A stretch of 64,000 bases of DNA from Oceanobacter kriegii DSM 6294. GTDB taxonomy: Bacteria > Pseudomonadota > Gammaproteobacteria > Pseudomonadales > Oceanobacteraceae. Position 1 is the first letter of the stretch; every line of letters starts with the position of its first letter. Below the pieces are notes generated by a model, which was not told the origin of the DNA, made no database searches, and saw only the letters and a program-made list of their open reading frames with translations. Below are positions 25,932 to 36,400 of the stretch, piece after piece. The translations under genes were made by a program, and so were the position numbers. The DNA lies in NCBI RefSeq assembly GCF_000422845.1, contig NZ_AUGV01000008.1:1-64000 (forward strand), read 5' to 3'.

Positions 25932-27137
25932 ATGGATAGAAATGAAAGTCTGATAGCAGCGCCGTTTGAAGGGATTAACGAGGCCACAGCCAACTACGAC
26001 AGTTTGCTTTCGGTGTTGTACGACGGCGTTCAGGCGGAGCAGGGATTTAACCCATTCCTGCAACGGTTACAGCAATTGTTTGGCTGTCGAACGGCGACGC
26101 TGTCCGTCAGGGACAGCCATACCGGTCAGGTGGTGGGGGGCTGGTATCAGGACATGCCAGCCGACATTGTGGCCTGGTACATCGCAGAAATGGCCTGGCG
26201 TGACCCTTTGTATTTGCGGGCCGTCGACCAGAATGAAGTCGGTTTTTGCAGCGCGCATATCAGCAACGATGTGTCGATGGATGACCCGGTCATCACCGAA
26301 TGGTGCGCGCAGGCCGGACTGGTGGACGGTGCTTGCGCCATTGTTCACCGGGATCAGGATACGTTTACTGCGCTGACGCTGGGGCGAGCCGAGGAATATG
26401 GCCGCTTCTCGATGGCTGAGCTGGCGGTGTACAACCAGCTGATCGCTCATGTGCGGCGGGCGCTGGGGCTTCGTAAACTGGTGCAACAACAGCAGTCCGC
26501 GACGGCTTTGCTGGTGGATGCGCTGCAAACCCTGGCCAGCCCGATTGTGATGCTGGATGGCACCATGAATATCCTGTTCAGCAACCGTGCGGCGGAACAA
26601 TGGTTACAAGGCAACCCCTGGATTCAACGCCAGCAGTCGGTGCTGAGGTTTTTGTCCCACCGTCGTCAAAGCGCATTTATTGAAGCCATTCATACCCTGA
26701 CGTGCCAGACCGATTCTGATGGCCAAAAGCAGGACCTAGCTCAGGTGGTGATGACGCTGGAGGCGCCAACCGGAATCAACACCGGCGGTGCGACCCTGCT
26801 GTTCGCGCCTGTGTATCGCCATCGTCCGGAGGATGGGCCAGTGGTAATGCTGACTATTTATCCGTGGGATGCCAATGGTTTGATTACCCGCGAGCGTATC
26901 CAGCAATTCTTTGATGTGTCCGACGCCGAAGCGCGGGTGTGTGAAGGCTTGTGCCAGGGCTGTTCACTGGAAGAGATTAGCGCACAGCTGTGCCGTGAAA
27001 TGTCGACCATTCGGACCCACGTGAAATCCTTGTATCGCAAAACGTCCACCAACCGACAGGCCGAGCTGGTGGCGCATGTGCTGACCTCACTATTGCGGCC
27101 GGGCAGTGAGTTGGCGGATCTTTCGGTGCCTGGGTGA
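25932..27137 (+). CDS. LuxR-family transcriptional regulator
   Basis: A 401-residue protein with a C-terminal LuxR HTH (FFDVSDAEARVCEGLCQGCSLEEISAQLCREMSTIRTHVKSLYRKTSTNRQAELV). The N-terminal 170 residues have no receiver Asp; a PAS-like region follows (SPIVMLDGTMNILFSNRAAEQWL, about 198-220). So it is a ligand- or PAS-controlled regulator rather than a phospho-receiver. The ATG at 25932 is chosen over longer in-frame starts that would run into the lipoprotein gene. It is divergent from the lipoprotein and upstream of the TonB receptor, either of which it may control. Confidence 0.8.
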   Translation: MDRNESLIAAPFEGINEATANYDSLLSVLYDGVQAEQGFNPFLQRLQQLFGCRTATLSVRDSHTGQVVGGWYQDMPADIVAWYIAEMAWRDPLYLRAVDQNEVGFCSAHISNDVSMDDPVITEWCAQAGLVDGACAIVHRDQDTFTALTLGRAEEYGRFSMAELAVYNQLIAHVRRALGLRKLVQQQQSATALLVDALQTLASPIVMLDGTMNILFSNRAAEQWLQGNPWIQRQQSVLRFLSHRRQSAFIEAIHTLTCQTDSDGQKQDLAQVVMTLEAPTGINTGGATLLFAPVYRHRPEDGPVVMLTIYPWDANGLITRERIQQFFDVSDAEARVCEGLCQGCSLEEISAQLCREMSTIRTHVKSLYRKTSTNRQAELVAHVLTSLLRPGSELADLSVPG

Positions 27138-27433
27138 GTATCAAGCGTATTTTATTTTTCACACTGGAAATTAAAATAAGTATTTGAATATTCAATGAAA
27201 GTTCCAGCTCATGGCTGGCACAAATTGTTGCATTTGGAATCGTTAAGCCAGTTAGCGCCCGCCAGCCCTTGCTGTCTATGCCTTCGGGTCATTAAGGCGA
27301 TTTAAAAGACGCATTGTTCAGCGAACAAACGCTAACAACTGAGAATAGAAGCACTAACAATCGCAGTTCATTTAAATTCCGGAAGGCAAATCATTCTTCT
27401 TTTGCCTGCCGGAGCCTGAACTGGAGAGTAGGT

Positions 27434-29506
27434 GTGTTGCAGTCAATGGAAAAGGGACGGTTCCCGCGCAAGGGTCTGTTTGTCGCAATATCGGCGTTAA
27501 GTGCAGGGTTCAGTCCGCTAGTGTTGGCTGCGGAAGAAGACAGTCAAATGCTGGAAGAAGTGGTGGTAACGGCATCCGGCCGCGAACAGCAGGTGATTGA
27601 TGCACCGGCTTCCATCACCGTGATTTCACAGGAAGAGCTGCGCAAGCAGTCCTACACCTCGATTGTGGATGCGGTGAAAGACATTCCCGGCGTCTACGTG
27701 AACGGTGGCGCCAATATGCAGGACATCAGCATTCGCGGCATGGACGACAGCTACACCCTCTATCTGGTGGATGGTCGTCCGCTGTCTTCCGGCCGTAACG
27801 TAAACACCAATGGCGCCGATGGTGGCAAACAAATTGGCATGCCGCCGCTGTCGATGATTGAACGTGTGGAAGTGGTGCGTGGCCCGATGTCATCGCTCTA
27901 CGGTTCTGAGGCCATGGGTGGCGTTGTGAACGTCATTACCCGCGTTGCGCCAGAAGAGTGGGGCGGTTCCATTTCGGCCGACTACACCAAATCCTTCAAT
28001 GACATCAGCAACGACAAATACAACACCGACCTGTACGTCGGTGGCCCGCTGGCCGACAACGTTGGCATTGAATTCACCGGCAGTTTTGAACACACCGACG
28101 AGAGTGATTTTGTTGGTGAAGACGACTCTGCCGCCAGTAACCCGGACTCCGCCACGCGTTCCTTTGGTACGCGGCTGAACTGGCAAGCAAACGACAGCAA
28201 CCGCCTGGGGCTGTCGTACGACAAGTCGAAACAGCGCTACACCCACACGCCGGGTAAATCGCTGGCGGCCGACGACACCAAATCTTCCTACGAATACGAA
28301 AAGGAAGTGCGCGTCCTGACCCACAACGGTTACTACGGCAACCTGATGGTCGACACCTACTTGCAGCAAGACCTGTCGGACAAGGTGCAAACCACCGACA
28401 AGCAGGAAGAAATCGTCACGCTTAACAGCCAGGCCACCTACATGGGCGCCGAAAACACCTACACCTTCGGTGGTCGTTACCGTAAGGAAACCCTGGTGAA
28501 CGAAACCAACGGCCTGCTGAGCGCCAGCGTTGACGGTGCCGTCGACACCATGGACCGCTGGATTGGTGCCGTATTCACCGAAGCCGAATGGCAGCTGACC
28601 GATGACCTCGCGTTGACCACTGGCCTGCGTTACGACGACGATGAATTCTTTGGTGGCCACTTCTCGCCTCGGGTCTATGCCAACTGGCGTGCCACCGAAA
28701 CCTTCACCCTGAAGGGCGGTGTATCGACCGGTTATTCACAGCCATCCCTGCCCAGTGCAACGGAAGGGTTTGGTCAGGGCACTGGTGGCAGTGGTTCACC
28801 TAACCAGACCGCCGACGGCACTGCGATTTCCCGTGCCCTGATCATTGGTAATCCGGACCTCGACCCGGAAACCAGCGTCAACTACGAGATGGGTGCCATC
28901 CTCAACAACGATTACGTCAACGCCAGCGTGACCGTGTTCCAGACCACCTTCAAAAACAAGATTGCCGAAGACCGTTTGTGTGAAAGCAGCACCGACGTTG
29001 GCCGTGATGACTACACCAACTACGAGTGTGAATACGGCGGCAACAGCTACTACTTCCTCAGCACCTATCGCAACATCAGCGAAGCGGAAATGCGTGGGGT
29101 AGAAGTGTCGGCCAAGAGCTGGCTGTCAGACAGCGTGGAAGTGGGCGGTAGCTTTACCTGGACCGACTCCGAGCAGAAAACCGGCGACTACAAGGGCGAG
29201 CCTTTGAACAAGATTCCCCTGCGCATGGCCAACCTCAGCTTCGACTGGTACGGCGACAGCGGCATCAACCTGTGGAGCAAAATCAGCCACCGCGGCGCTA
29301 CCTCCGACTCGCTCGGTCGTCGCAGCATGACGGAAGGCACACCGGGCTACACCATTGCTGACATTGGTGCCACCTGGAACCCGACCGACAGCCTCAAGCT
29401 GGTGGGCGGTTTGTACAACGTCGCCAACAAGGAAATCACCAGTGATACCTACGGCGTGGTATTGGACGGTCGTCGCTTGACTGTAGGCGCTACCTACAGC
29501 TTCTGA
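27434..29506 (+). CDS. TonB-dependent outer-membrane receptor, CirA/FepA-like
   Basis: About 690 residues. Signal peptide (GLFVAISALSAGFSPLVLAAE), TonB box region (LEEVVVTASGRE), plug domain about 60-170 (PASITVISQEELRKQ, ISIRGMDDSYTLYLVDGRPL, IERVEVVRGPMSSLYGSEAMGGVVNVIT) and a 22-strand barrel ending in Phe (VGATYSF). Similarity is to catecholate siderophore and colicin receptors of the CirA group. The GTG at 27434 has GGAGAG seven bases upstream; the ATG at 27446 is the alternative. No siderophore genes are adjacent and I see no convincing Fur box. It ends at a strong terminator. Confidence 0.88.
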   Translation: MLQSMEKGRFPRKGLFVAISALSAGFSPLVLAAEEDSQMLEEVVVTASGREQQVIDAPASITVISQEELRKQSYTSIVDAVKDIPGVYVNGGANMQDISIRGMDDSYTLYLVDGRPLSSGRNVNTNGADGGKQIGMPPLSMIERVEVVRGPMSSLYGSEAMGGVVNVITRVAPEEWGGSISADYTKSFNDISNDKYNTDLYVGGPLADNVGIEFTGSFEHTDESDFVGEDDSAASNPDSATRSFGTRLNWQANDSNRLGLSYDKSKQRYTHTPGKSLAADDTKSSYEYEKEVRVLTHNGYYGNLMVDTYLQQDLSDKVQTTDKQEEIVTLNSQATYMGAENTYTFGGRYRKETLVNETNGLLSASVDGAVDTMDRWIGAVFTEAEWQLTDDLALTTGLRYDDDEFFGGHFSPRVYANWRATETFTLKGGVSTGYSQPSLPSATEGFGQGTGGSGSPNQTADGTAISRALIIGNPDLDPETSVNYEMGAILNNDYVNASVTVFQTTFKNKIAEDRLCESSTDVGRDDYTNYECEYGGNSYYFLSTYRNISEAEMRGVEVSAKSWLSDSVEVGGSFTWTDSEQKTGDYKGEPLNKIPLRMANLSFDWYGDSGINLWSKISHRGATSDSLGRRSMTEGTPGYTIADIGATWNPTDSLKLVGGLYNVANKEITSDTYGVVLDGRRLTVGATYSF

Positions 29507-29533
29507 TCGCGCAAGCTATCCGACCAAACAAAG

Positions 29534-29564
29534 CCGCGGTGATGCCCATCACCGCGGATTTTTT
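29534..29564 (+). terminator. Rho-independent terminator after the TonB receptor
   Basis: CCGCGGTGATG and CATCACCGCGG (29534-29557) form a near-perfect 11-bp stem followed by ATTTTTT. Confidence 0.9.
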
Positions 29565-29595
29565 ATTGGCGCCCGTGTTGTCGTTGCAGGCTGTC

Positions 29596-29623
29596 GTAGG
29601 AGCGAATTTATTCGCGAGCCTAC
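29596..29623. repeat. REP-like element, GTAGGAGCGAATTTATTCGCG family
   Basis: GTAGGAGCGAATTTATTCGC then GAGCCTAC: outer GTAGG/CCTAC and inner GCGAA/TTCGC arms pair. Same family as 13272-13294 and 14781-14834. Confidence 0.75.
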
Positions 29624-29672
29624 ATCCTGAAGCCCAGACTCCAGAGTCTACGCTCCCCGCTCAACTCCAGAC

Positions 29673-29879
29673 CTAGCCTTTCCCCACCATCTGGTTCAAC
29701 AGCGTCTGGAATTCCTGCTGACTGATGTCCACCAACTCACATACCCGCCCGTACAACATGATGGTGGGCACATTGCGGCCGCCCATCTCCTGTTGGGTTT
29801 GGTGCAGGCAATAAAGAATCGCCCGCTGTTTACGGGTAAGGCCGTCCCTGACGTCTGGTGGTTGCCCTTCATCGCACAT
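29673..29879 (-). CDS. Small hypothetical protein
   Basis: A 68-residue hydrophilic, helix-rich protein (LTRKQRAILYCLHQTQQEMGG, then ISQQEFQTLLNQMVGKG). An acceptable ribosome site (CCGGAGCC) precedes the ATG. The N-terminal helices resemble a winged-helix or MarR-like recognition start, but the protein is too short to assign. It stands between a REP-like repeat and a long AT-rich gap. Confidence 0.5.
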   Translation of the reverse strand: MCDEGQPPDVRDGLTRKQRAILYCLHQTQQEMGGRNVPTIMLYGRVCELVDISQQEFQTLLNQMVGKG

Positions 29880-30317
29880 ATTCAGGCTCCGGAATTGTTA
29901 AGGTCCCTATGATACAAGACTCCGTATCTTCCCTGTTTTCAGAGGGGCTCAAGTGTTTTCTACACGGCTGTTATATGAATATGTGTTTTATAAAACATTA
30001 TTCAAATTAACGCCGAATATATGGCGGTTTCCGAGCATATAAAATCATCGGTATCAAAGGTGCTGACTTTTAATACAAGGGACCCTAGACCTTTACGATG
30101 TGTAAAAAAGTGTCAGGTGGACTATTTTTAAACGATTAATGCCGGATTTTGACAGCGGTTTCTCAGGGGTGATCTACAGTATGAAAAACGATCATGCAGT
30201 CGAGTCGGGATTCCTGTCGGCGATAACCCTTTTCCAGTAAGCAGTTCGCGCAGGCCTTCCCGAATACCAATAAACCCTGTCACCAAGCAGGTTGGATAAG
30301 CAGGCAAGGAAGCGCGT
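29880..30317. other. AT-rich intergenic region upstream of the methyltransferase-collar locus
   Basis: About 440 bases without a supportable gene; composition is clearly AT-richer (for instance around 29980-30060) than the genes at either side. It should hold the promoter of the four-gene locus that follows. TCCCTATGATAC at about 29903 and AAGGGACCCTAGACC at about 30078 are short partial inverted matches; nothing firm. Confidence 0.4.
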
Positions 30318-31658
30318 ATGTCAAAATGTATGGCTCAGCCCGTGGCTGGCCCCCATCAGTCCCCGGCGTTCGGTATATCTGGCCGTGAATTTGCGGCCTC
30401 TGACAGCGCCCAGGACCCCGTCGTACAAAGCCTGTTAAATCAGTCCCTGCGTCAGCAGTTAATGGCACTTGCGTCGGAGCCAATGAGCGCTACCGAGCGG
30501 CAGCTCGCCTTGCGTGAAAGCTTCATTGCGATTGCTGAAGCCATGCTGCTGAAAACCGATCTTGGCTACGCCCAACGTGTTGCTCTGCACGACAAGGCCT
30601 ATGAGCAGGCCATGCTGTCGATGCAGGAAGCGAAGCTGGCTGAAGCGATTGCCACGCGCCAGTTTGTGCATGCTTCCGGTCTGGTTCTTTCCCCCATTCA
30701 TTGCAGTACCACCATCAAGGACGTCAGCCGTCTGGATGCCTTTGGAACCGGCATGGATGTGCTGATCCGGCAGCAGTGTGAGCTGGCGCGTCAGCAGGGC
30801 CGGGACTGCATTCATATTCTTTATCCAGCCTGCGGGCCCTTTGCACCCCTGTTACTGCCTTTGCTGAGCTATTACCAGGCCAACGACCGCTTCCCGGCCG
30901 CGTTGGGTGTCCAGCTCAAGGTGACGCTGGTGGATATCCATGAAGGGGCAACCCAAACCCTCAGGCAACTGGTCGCCGACCTCGGTCTGGAAGACCAGGT
31001 CGATACCATTGCAACCGCCGATGCCTGCTCCTTTGCACCGTCCAGCCCGATCGATGTTCTGGTGCTGGAGGCGTCCCAGCACGGTTTTTCCAAGGAAGCC
31101 CACTTCAGTATTGCCCATGGCCTGCTGCCGCATCTGCGCGACAGTGGTGAGCTGGTGCCCAAAGACGTCGTGATCAAGGCGGCGATGGTGGTTGGCCAAA
31201 CGGAATACGTTGAGCAGTTTCGCAATGCCAATACCGATGCCGATACCAGTGCTAAAGCGGAGCAGCCGCTGCAACTGGACGCAGCAGCCCAGGCGGATCG
31301 GGTCGAACTGGGGGAAGTCTGGCGGCTGAACAAGGTCAGCATTGCCGGGGCCAAATTGCTCACCCTGCAAGACGGCCAGCAATTGGTGCTGTGTAACCGG
31401 CTGACCTTGCCTGAAAATCGGAATGATCTGGCCAACCGCATACTGGTGCTGTACAGCGAGTTCGATACCTTTGGTGATGGCAAGCTGACGCAATATCAGT
31501 CCGGTATTACCCACCCATTGCCAATGATGGAAGTCTGCGTCGATTTCAAACCGAATGGCGTTATGCCAGACGACTTGCTGCTGAACCGCGGCGACACCAT
31601 GGAGTTTTACTACCGCCTCAATGGGCTGACGGGCTTCCTGCCGGTCAAGGTCGGGTGA
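30318..31658 (+). CDS. PRMT-like SAM-dependent methyltransferase (predicted)
   Basis: A 446-residue cytoplasmic protein. A class I Rossmann methyltransferase core is visible from about 160: HILYPACGPFAPLLLPLL (motif I), KVTLVDIH (acidic motif II), ATADACSF and PIDVLVLEASQHGFSKEAHF, in which two Glu separated by a loop recall the double-E motif of protein arginine methyltransferases. After DSGELVPKDVVIKAAM, the C-terminal ILVLYSEFDTFGDGKLTQYQ, SGITHPLP and LLLNRGDTMEFYYRLNGLTG resemble the PRMT beta-barrel. The first 150 residues are helical and unassigned. It overlaps the formyltransferase gene by four bases. Activity and substrate are inference. Confidence 0.6.
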   Translation: MSKCMAQPVAGPHQSPAFGISGREFAASDSAQDPVVQSLLNQSLRQQLMALASEPMSATERQLALRESFIAIAEAMLLKTDLGYAQRVALHDKAYEQAMLSMQEAKLAEAIATRQFVHASGLVLSPIHCSTTIKDVSRLDAFGTGMDVLIRQQCELARQQGRDCIHILYPACGPFAPLLLPLLSYYQANDRFPAALGVQLKVTLVDIHEGATQTLRQLVADLGLEDQVDTIATADACSFAPSSPIDVLVLEASQHGFSKEAHFSIAHGLLPHLRDSGELVPKDVVIKAAMVVGQTEYVEQFRNANTDADTSAKAEQPLQLDAAAQADRVELGEVWRLNKVSIAGAKLLTLQDGQQLVLCNRLTLPENRNDLANRILVLYSEFDTFGDGKLTQYQSGITHPLPMMEVCVDFKPNGVMPDDLLLNRGDTMEFYYRLNGLTGFLPVKVG

Positions 31659-32665
31659 CTGCCATGAACAGTCCTGCCCGGGTGGTGGTGTTTTCTTCCA
31701 GCTGTATCAGTCTGCCGCTGATCGAGCGGTTGGCTCAACGTGGGCAATTGGCGGCGGTGGTTATTTACTTCAGCGACCAGCCCCAACAACGTCAGGACGC
31801 CCGGCAACTGGCAGCGACCCTGCAACCTCATGGCATTACGCTGCTGGAATACCCCAGCGCCGAACCTGCCAGCTTGCTGAAACAGTTGGATCAGTGGCGG
31901 GCCAATATCGGCTTGTCGTTTGCGTTTGGCAAAATATTTCCACCACCGCTGATCGACTATTTTCAGGGCAAGTTAATGAATCTGCATGCATCAGACCTAC
32001 CCAACTATCGCGGTCCGATGCCGATCTACTGGCAAATTCGTCATGGTCTGGATGAACTGCCGCTGACCCTGCATCAGGTCAGCGCTGACATCGACGCTGG
32101 CGATATTGGCCTGCAAACCCGCCTTGCACTGCATCCCTTCGATACCACCCAATCGGCGACCTTCAAGCTGATGCACAGCGCTGCGGATCTGTTTGAACAG
32201 GCGCTTGGACAACTGCAACAAGGCTCGCTTGAGTGGCAACCCCAACGGCCTTGGAGCGACGCCGATTACAAGGCGTCAGCGCTGCAGCCAAAGGACCTGC
32301 AACTGAACCGGACCCACAGCGCGCAAGAGATTGTCCGCGCTTGTCGGGCGGGTAACCCGGCGCAGGGATTTGAAGTGCACACCCCGCTGGGGGCGTTCCA
32401 TTTGATGCAGGCGACGGTGCAGCCGCAGCCGACCTTTGGTGCGGCCGCCGGCACGGTGGTGATGATTGATAAACAGCAGGGCTGGTTGGTGGCAACCCGT
32501 GAAGGGTGTGTGTCGTTTGATGTGGTTGTGACCTCGGGCGGTTACTTCAGCGGCTACCAGTTTGCTTTGTTAAACGGCTTTGAGGCAGGCATGTGCCTGT
32601 TTGGGATTGGTGCCGCAGGCTGTCTGGCAGACATACAGGAACAGATCAACGAGAAGAGAGGGTAA
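31655..32665 (+). CDS. Formyltransferase, Fmt-like
   Basis: A 336-residue protein with the formyltransferase catalytic set: Asn and His in LMNLHASDLPNYRGPMPIYW (about residues 108-127) and Asp in SADIDAGDIGLQ (about 143-154). A C-terminal Fmt-type domain follows (YKASALQPKDLQLNRTHSAQEIVRACRAG, then TPLGAFHLMQATV). It uses 10-formyl-THF to formylate an amino group. It diverges from housekeeping methionyl-tRNA formyltransferase and sits in an unusual operon, so a dedicated substrate, such as an amino sugar or a peptide, is likely. GTG at 31655 gives coupling with the preceding gene; ATG at 31664 is the alternative. Confidence 0.78.
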   Translation: MTAMNSPARVVVFSSSCISLPLIERLAQRGQLAAVVIYFSDQPQQRQDARQLAATLQPHGITLLEYPSAEPASLLKQLDQWRANIGLSFAFGKIFPPPLIDYFQGKLMNLHASDLPNYRGPMPIYWQIRHGLDELPLTLHQVSADIDAGDIGLQTRLALHPFDTTQSATFKLMHSAADLFEQALGQLQQGSLEWQPQRPWSDADYKASALQPKDLQLNRTHSAQEIVRACRAGNPAQGFEVHTPLGAFHLMQATVQPQPTFGAAAGTVVMIDKQQGWLVATREGCVSFDVVVTSGGYFSGYQFALLNGFEAGMCLFGIGAAGCLADIQEQINEKRG

Positions 32666-32669
32666 CGCA

Positions 32670-33365
32670 ATGGAAAGCTACATCGGTTTTATCTATCCGT
32701 CCGGGTTCAATTTTGCGACCCGAGGGTATGCCTGCTGTATGGGGCAAATTCTGCCAATTAGCAGCCATACAGCGGTGTTTGCATTACTGGGCACTGCTTA
32801 TGGTGGCAATGGCAGAGACTCGTTTGGTCTTCCTGATTTGCAAGGGCGCACCGCCATTGGTTTTGGGGACGGCGCGGGTCTACCTCAACGAAACATGGGC
32901 GAAAAATTTGGATCTGATAACCATATCCTGACGCCCATTGATATGCCCTCTCAGACGGCTTTTGTCTCGCTTCCTGAGGTTACGGTGCCTGTCGTGGCCG
33001 CGGTGACTCAATCAGGGTCCGCAACGGTGAGCATTACTGCGGCAAAGCAAGCAGGCAACAAACCCGCATTTGCAGGGCCCAGCGTTCAGGCTCCCGCCGA
33101 CGGTTCACTTCTGGCTTATGGTCAAAGTGGCTCAACCCTGGCGGCGTCTTATCTGGAGGGAGAGCCAGATAACGGTACTTTCGTTCTGGGTGGCGCTTCC
33201 ATCGAGTTACCGCAGATGGCGGTTTCTACTCAAATTGAAATTCCTCAGCAACATAACCTACCGGTTGCTATACCGGGCGGCGCAAGGGGTATTTCACTCT
33301 ACCAGCCTTCGTTGGCGGTGAATTATCAGATCAACCTTACAGGGACTTTTCCCAGTCGGAGTTGA
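32670..33365 (+). CDS. Phage-tail-collar (MdpB-type) protein
   Basis: A 231-residue protein. Residues 1-75 are a tail collar domain in the MdpB (microcystin-dependent protein) form: YIGFIYPSGFNFATRGYACCMGQILPI, FALLGTAYGGNGRDSFGLPDLQGRTAIGFGDGAGL. The rest is Ala/Val/Thr-rich and ends YQPSLAVNYQINLTGTFPSR, the usual end of MdpB-type proteins. There is no other phage gene near, so it is a cellular collar-type protein, not prophage debris. It starts 4 bases after the formyltransferase stop and ends 67 bases before the giant surface protein. Function unknown. Confidence 0.85.
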   Translation: MESYIGFIYPSGFNFATRGYACCMGQILPISSHTAVFALLGTAYGGNGRDSFGLPDLQGRTAIGFGDGAGLPQRNMGEKFGSDNHILTPIDMPSQTAFVSLPEVTVPVVAAVTQSGSATVSITAAKQAGNKPAFAGPSVQAPADGSLLAYGQSGSTLAASYLEGEPDNGTFVLGGASIELPQMAVSTQIEIPQQHNLPVAIPGGARGISLYQPSLAVNYQINLTGTFPSRS

Positions 33366-33432
33366 AGCCGGGTCTTATCGAACCTGAGCCGTCACTCATT
33401 GTTATTCACCGTCATTGTTGGGGTAAACCACT

Positions 33433-36400
33433 ATGGAGCGGTCTGTTTTATCCTGCTGGCAAACAGCAGTGCATCATCAAGAGCAGCTTATAACGCGGAT
33501 CTTCCGTCGGCCGTTGGCTACCAGCTTGCTGGCTCTGGCAGCGTTGATGATCGGTGGCACTTCGGTGCAGGCCGCTCCGGTGACCATCACCTATGATCCT
33601 GCCGGTTATGACCCCTACAATACGGCGAACGACGGCTCCACAGGGACGACGACCTGGATTCAGGGGCAGTCTTTTACGGCCACCAAAACCGGGGTTTTGA
33701 CCAGCATCGGGGTGCCGAATGATGGCGATGGCAGTGGTACCTGTACGCTGGTGGTTTATGAAGGTATGGCAGAAGCCTATGACGCCTCCAGCTCGAACCT
33801 GATTCACACTCAGGTGCTGTCTGCGCCCTTGCCCGATGTGTATCCCAATGGTGATCATCTGACGGGGCGGTCGGGGTTCGCGACCATTACCCTGGATGCC
33901 ATCGTGCCAATTACGTCGGGGACGCTCTACAGTTTTTACCTGATGCCGCGCACCTGTTCGGATATTGCCTATTTCGACTACGAAAATGCCTTTTCCAACA
34001 TGAGTGGCCAGTTGAAAACCGATCTTTATACCGGCGGCAATGCCTATTACCTGGCCGACTCAGGAGATAACCCTTTCGATTGGACGACCGCGGATATGCC
34101 ATTTGAGGTGGTGCAGGGGGATGCGGTTGTGGCCAATTCAGCGCCAACCCTAAGCAGTGTGCCAACCTCTGCTGCGGTGACGGAAGACGTGGCCACGACG
34201 ATTCTTGATGGTGGGGTTTCGGTGGCTGACAGCGATGGCGACACCGTTACCCTGACGCTTGCGGTGGGGGCAGGCTCGATTGCGTCCAGCGACGGCAACG
34301 GTACGTATTCATCGGTCACGGTGAGTAATTCCGGTTCTGCCAGTATGACCCTGGCGGGCACCACATCGGCGCTGAGCAGTTACCTTTCCAACGGCAAGAT
34401 TCAGTACACCACGGCGCTGAACAGCAACTCGGCGGCGACCCTGACCATCACCCCTAATGACGGCAGCGAGAATGGCACCGCCGCCAGTGTGACGCTCAAC
34501 GTGACGGCGGTGAACGATGCGGCTTCCGCTTCCTTGCTGAACTATGACACGGTGGAATTTACCGAGGGCGGCAGTCCAGTGCTGCTGGATGCTGGTAGTA
34601 ATGCCGTCATCACGGATGTGGATTCAGCGGATTTCTCCGGCGGTACGCTCAGTGTCACCGGTGTAAGCTGGGCGCCTTCGCAAGACCAATTGAGCATCGA
34701 TACGTCAGGTGCGGTTTCGCTGACGGGTACCACTAGCGGTAGCTCTGTGGCGGTTTCCGGCACGGTTATTGGTACATTGGTGAACACCATCGGAGCGGGT
34801 GCCTCGCTCGAGATCAGTCTTAACAGCAATGCTACGCCAGCTCGGGTTCAAGTGCTGCTGCGGGCCTTGACCTATGAAAACATCAGCAGCTCGCCGATCA
34901 ATGCTATGCGTACTTTTACGATTAGCCTGGATGACGGTGATGGTGCTTCTGCGGTGTTAGGTACGGTTTATGTGATGTTGACGGCCTTCGACAGAGACGC
35001 GACGGTCTCTGCTGCCAGTGGTGTCATCGAGCCGGTAGCACTCCCTACCACAGCAATTACCGCGGGCCAGGCCGTCGACCTGTTCGATTTCACTCTGACC
35101 GATGGCGCGACTGCGGACACCGCAGCGTTGCAGATATCGCAAATCAAGCTGTCCGTATCGGGCACGGCCAATGAAGCGGAACTGGCCAGCATCCATTGGT
35201 ACCTGAACGGTCCGGATGTCAGCAATGCCAGCGGTGGATACAGCGCTGGCATACTCGGTTTTAGCGGCCTGTCTGTGTCGGTTGCCAGTGGTAGCAGCGA
35301 GACCTATACGATCAGCGCCTACTTCAATGACAATAGTGGTATTACCGATGGGCATACGGTGGTGCTTGGCCTCGATGGCGATTCCCAGATCACGACGGGG
35401 TCGGGCACCGGTTTTGGCACAACGACTCCGCTGACCAACGGCACAGGGACGCCGTTGAGTGTGACGGCCAGCCAGCTGGTGGTCGTTACCCAGCCCGCGG
35501 GCTCGGTATCCGGCACGGCACTGACAACCCAGCCGGTGATCGCGGCGCAGGATGCTGCTGGTAACCTGGACCTCGATTTTAGCGAGACCATTTCCCTGAC
35601 CGAAGCCAGTACTGGCAGCCTGACCGGTAGCAGCGTGGCTGCGGTTAATGGTCTGGCGACCTTTACATCACTGACTTACACCGCGACGGCGGATCAGCAG
35701 TCGTTCACCCTGACCGCTGATGATCAGTCGGCTGTTGGCAGTGACCTGACAGCGGTGACGACCAGTACATTGACGTCCGACGTGGTTGCCACGGCGTTGC
35801 AGTTTAGCAGCCAACCCGTGCCATTGAGCGTGAGTAATGGCAACGCCACTGCGCTGACGACGGTACCTGTGGTGCAGGCTGTCGATGCTGCCGGATTGCT
35901 CGATAGTGATTATTCAACCGCTGTGACGCTGGCAGAAGTGAACGGCGCTGGCTCCGTACAGATGTCGGCCAGCGGCGACACCGATGGCAATGCTGCGACC
36001 GTCACTCTGACCCCGGCGTCCGGTGTTGCCACCTTTACGGGTCTGACCGTGACCTACACGGTGGCTGGTAGCACGGATGAAACCTTTAATCTGCAAGCAA
36101 CGTCAGGTTCTTTGCCGGCGGTGACCAGCAGCCAAATGACGAGCAGCTACGATGGCACTGCGCCGACCATTGTCTCCAGTATTCCGGCGGACAATGCAAC
36201 CGGGGTGGCCTATAACACCAATCTCACCATCACCTTCTCTGAGCCTGTGGTAGCAGGTATTGGCGGCTTGACCATTTATGAGGCTGAGACTGGTCGGGCG
36301 AGGTATTTCGATATCAGTGATCTGACGCTAAATGGCTCGTCGCTGGTCACTAATTCGCGGTTACGACTTGACCCGATGGTCGAATATTACGTGCTGACGG

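Noticed and set aside
27138-27433. A Fur box before the TonB receptor
   Set aside because: AT-rich text such as AAATAAGTATTTGAATATTC does not match the 19-bp Fur consensus well enough to call.
32670-33365. Prophage remnant, from the tail-collar domain
   Set aside because: No other phage gene is near, and MdpB-type collar proteins are common non-phage genes. It is part of an operon with enzymes.
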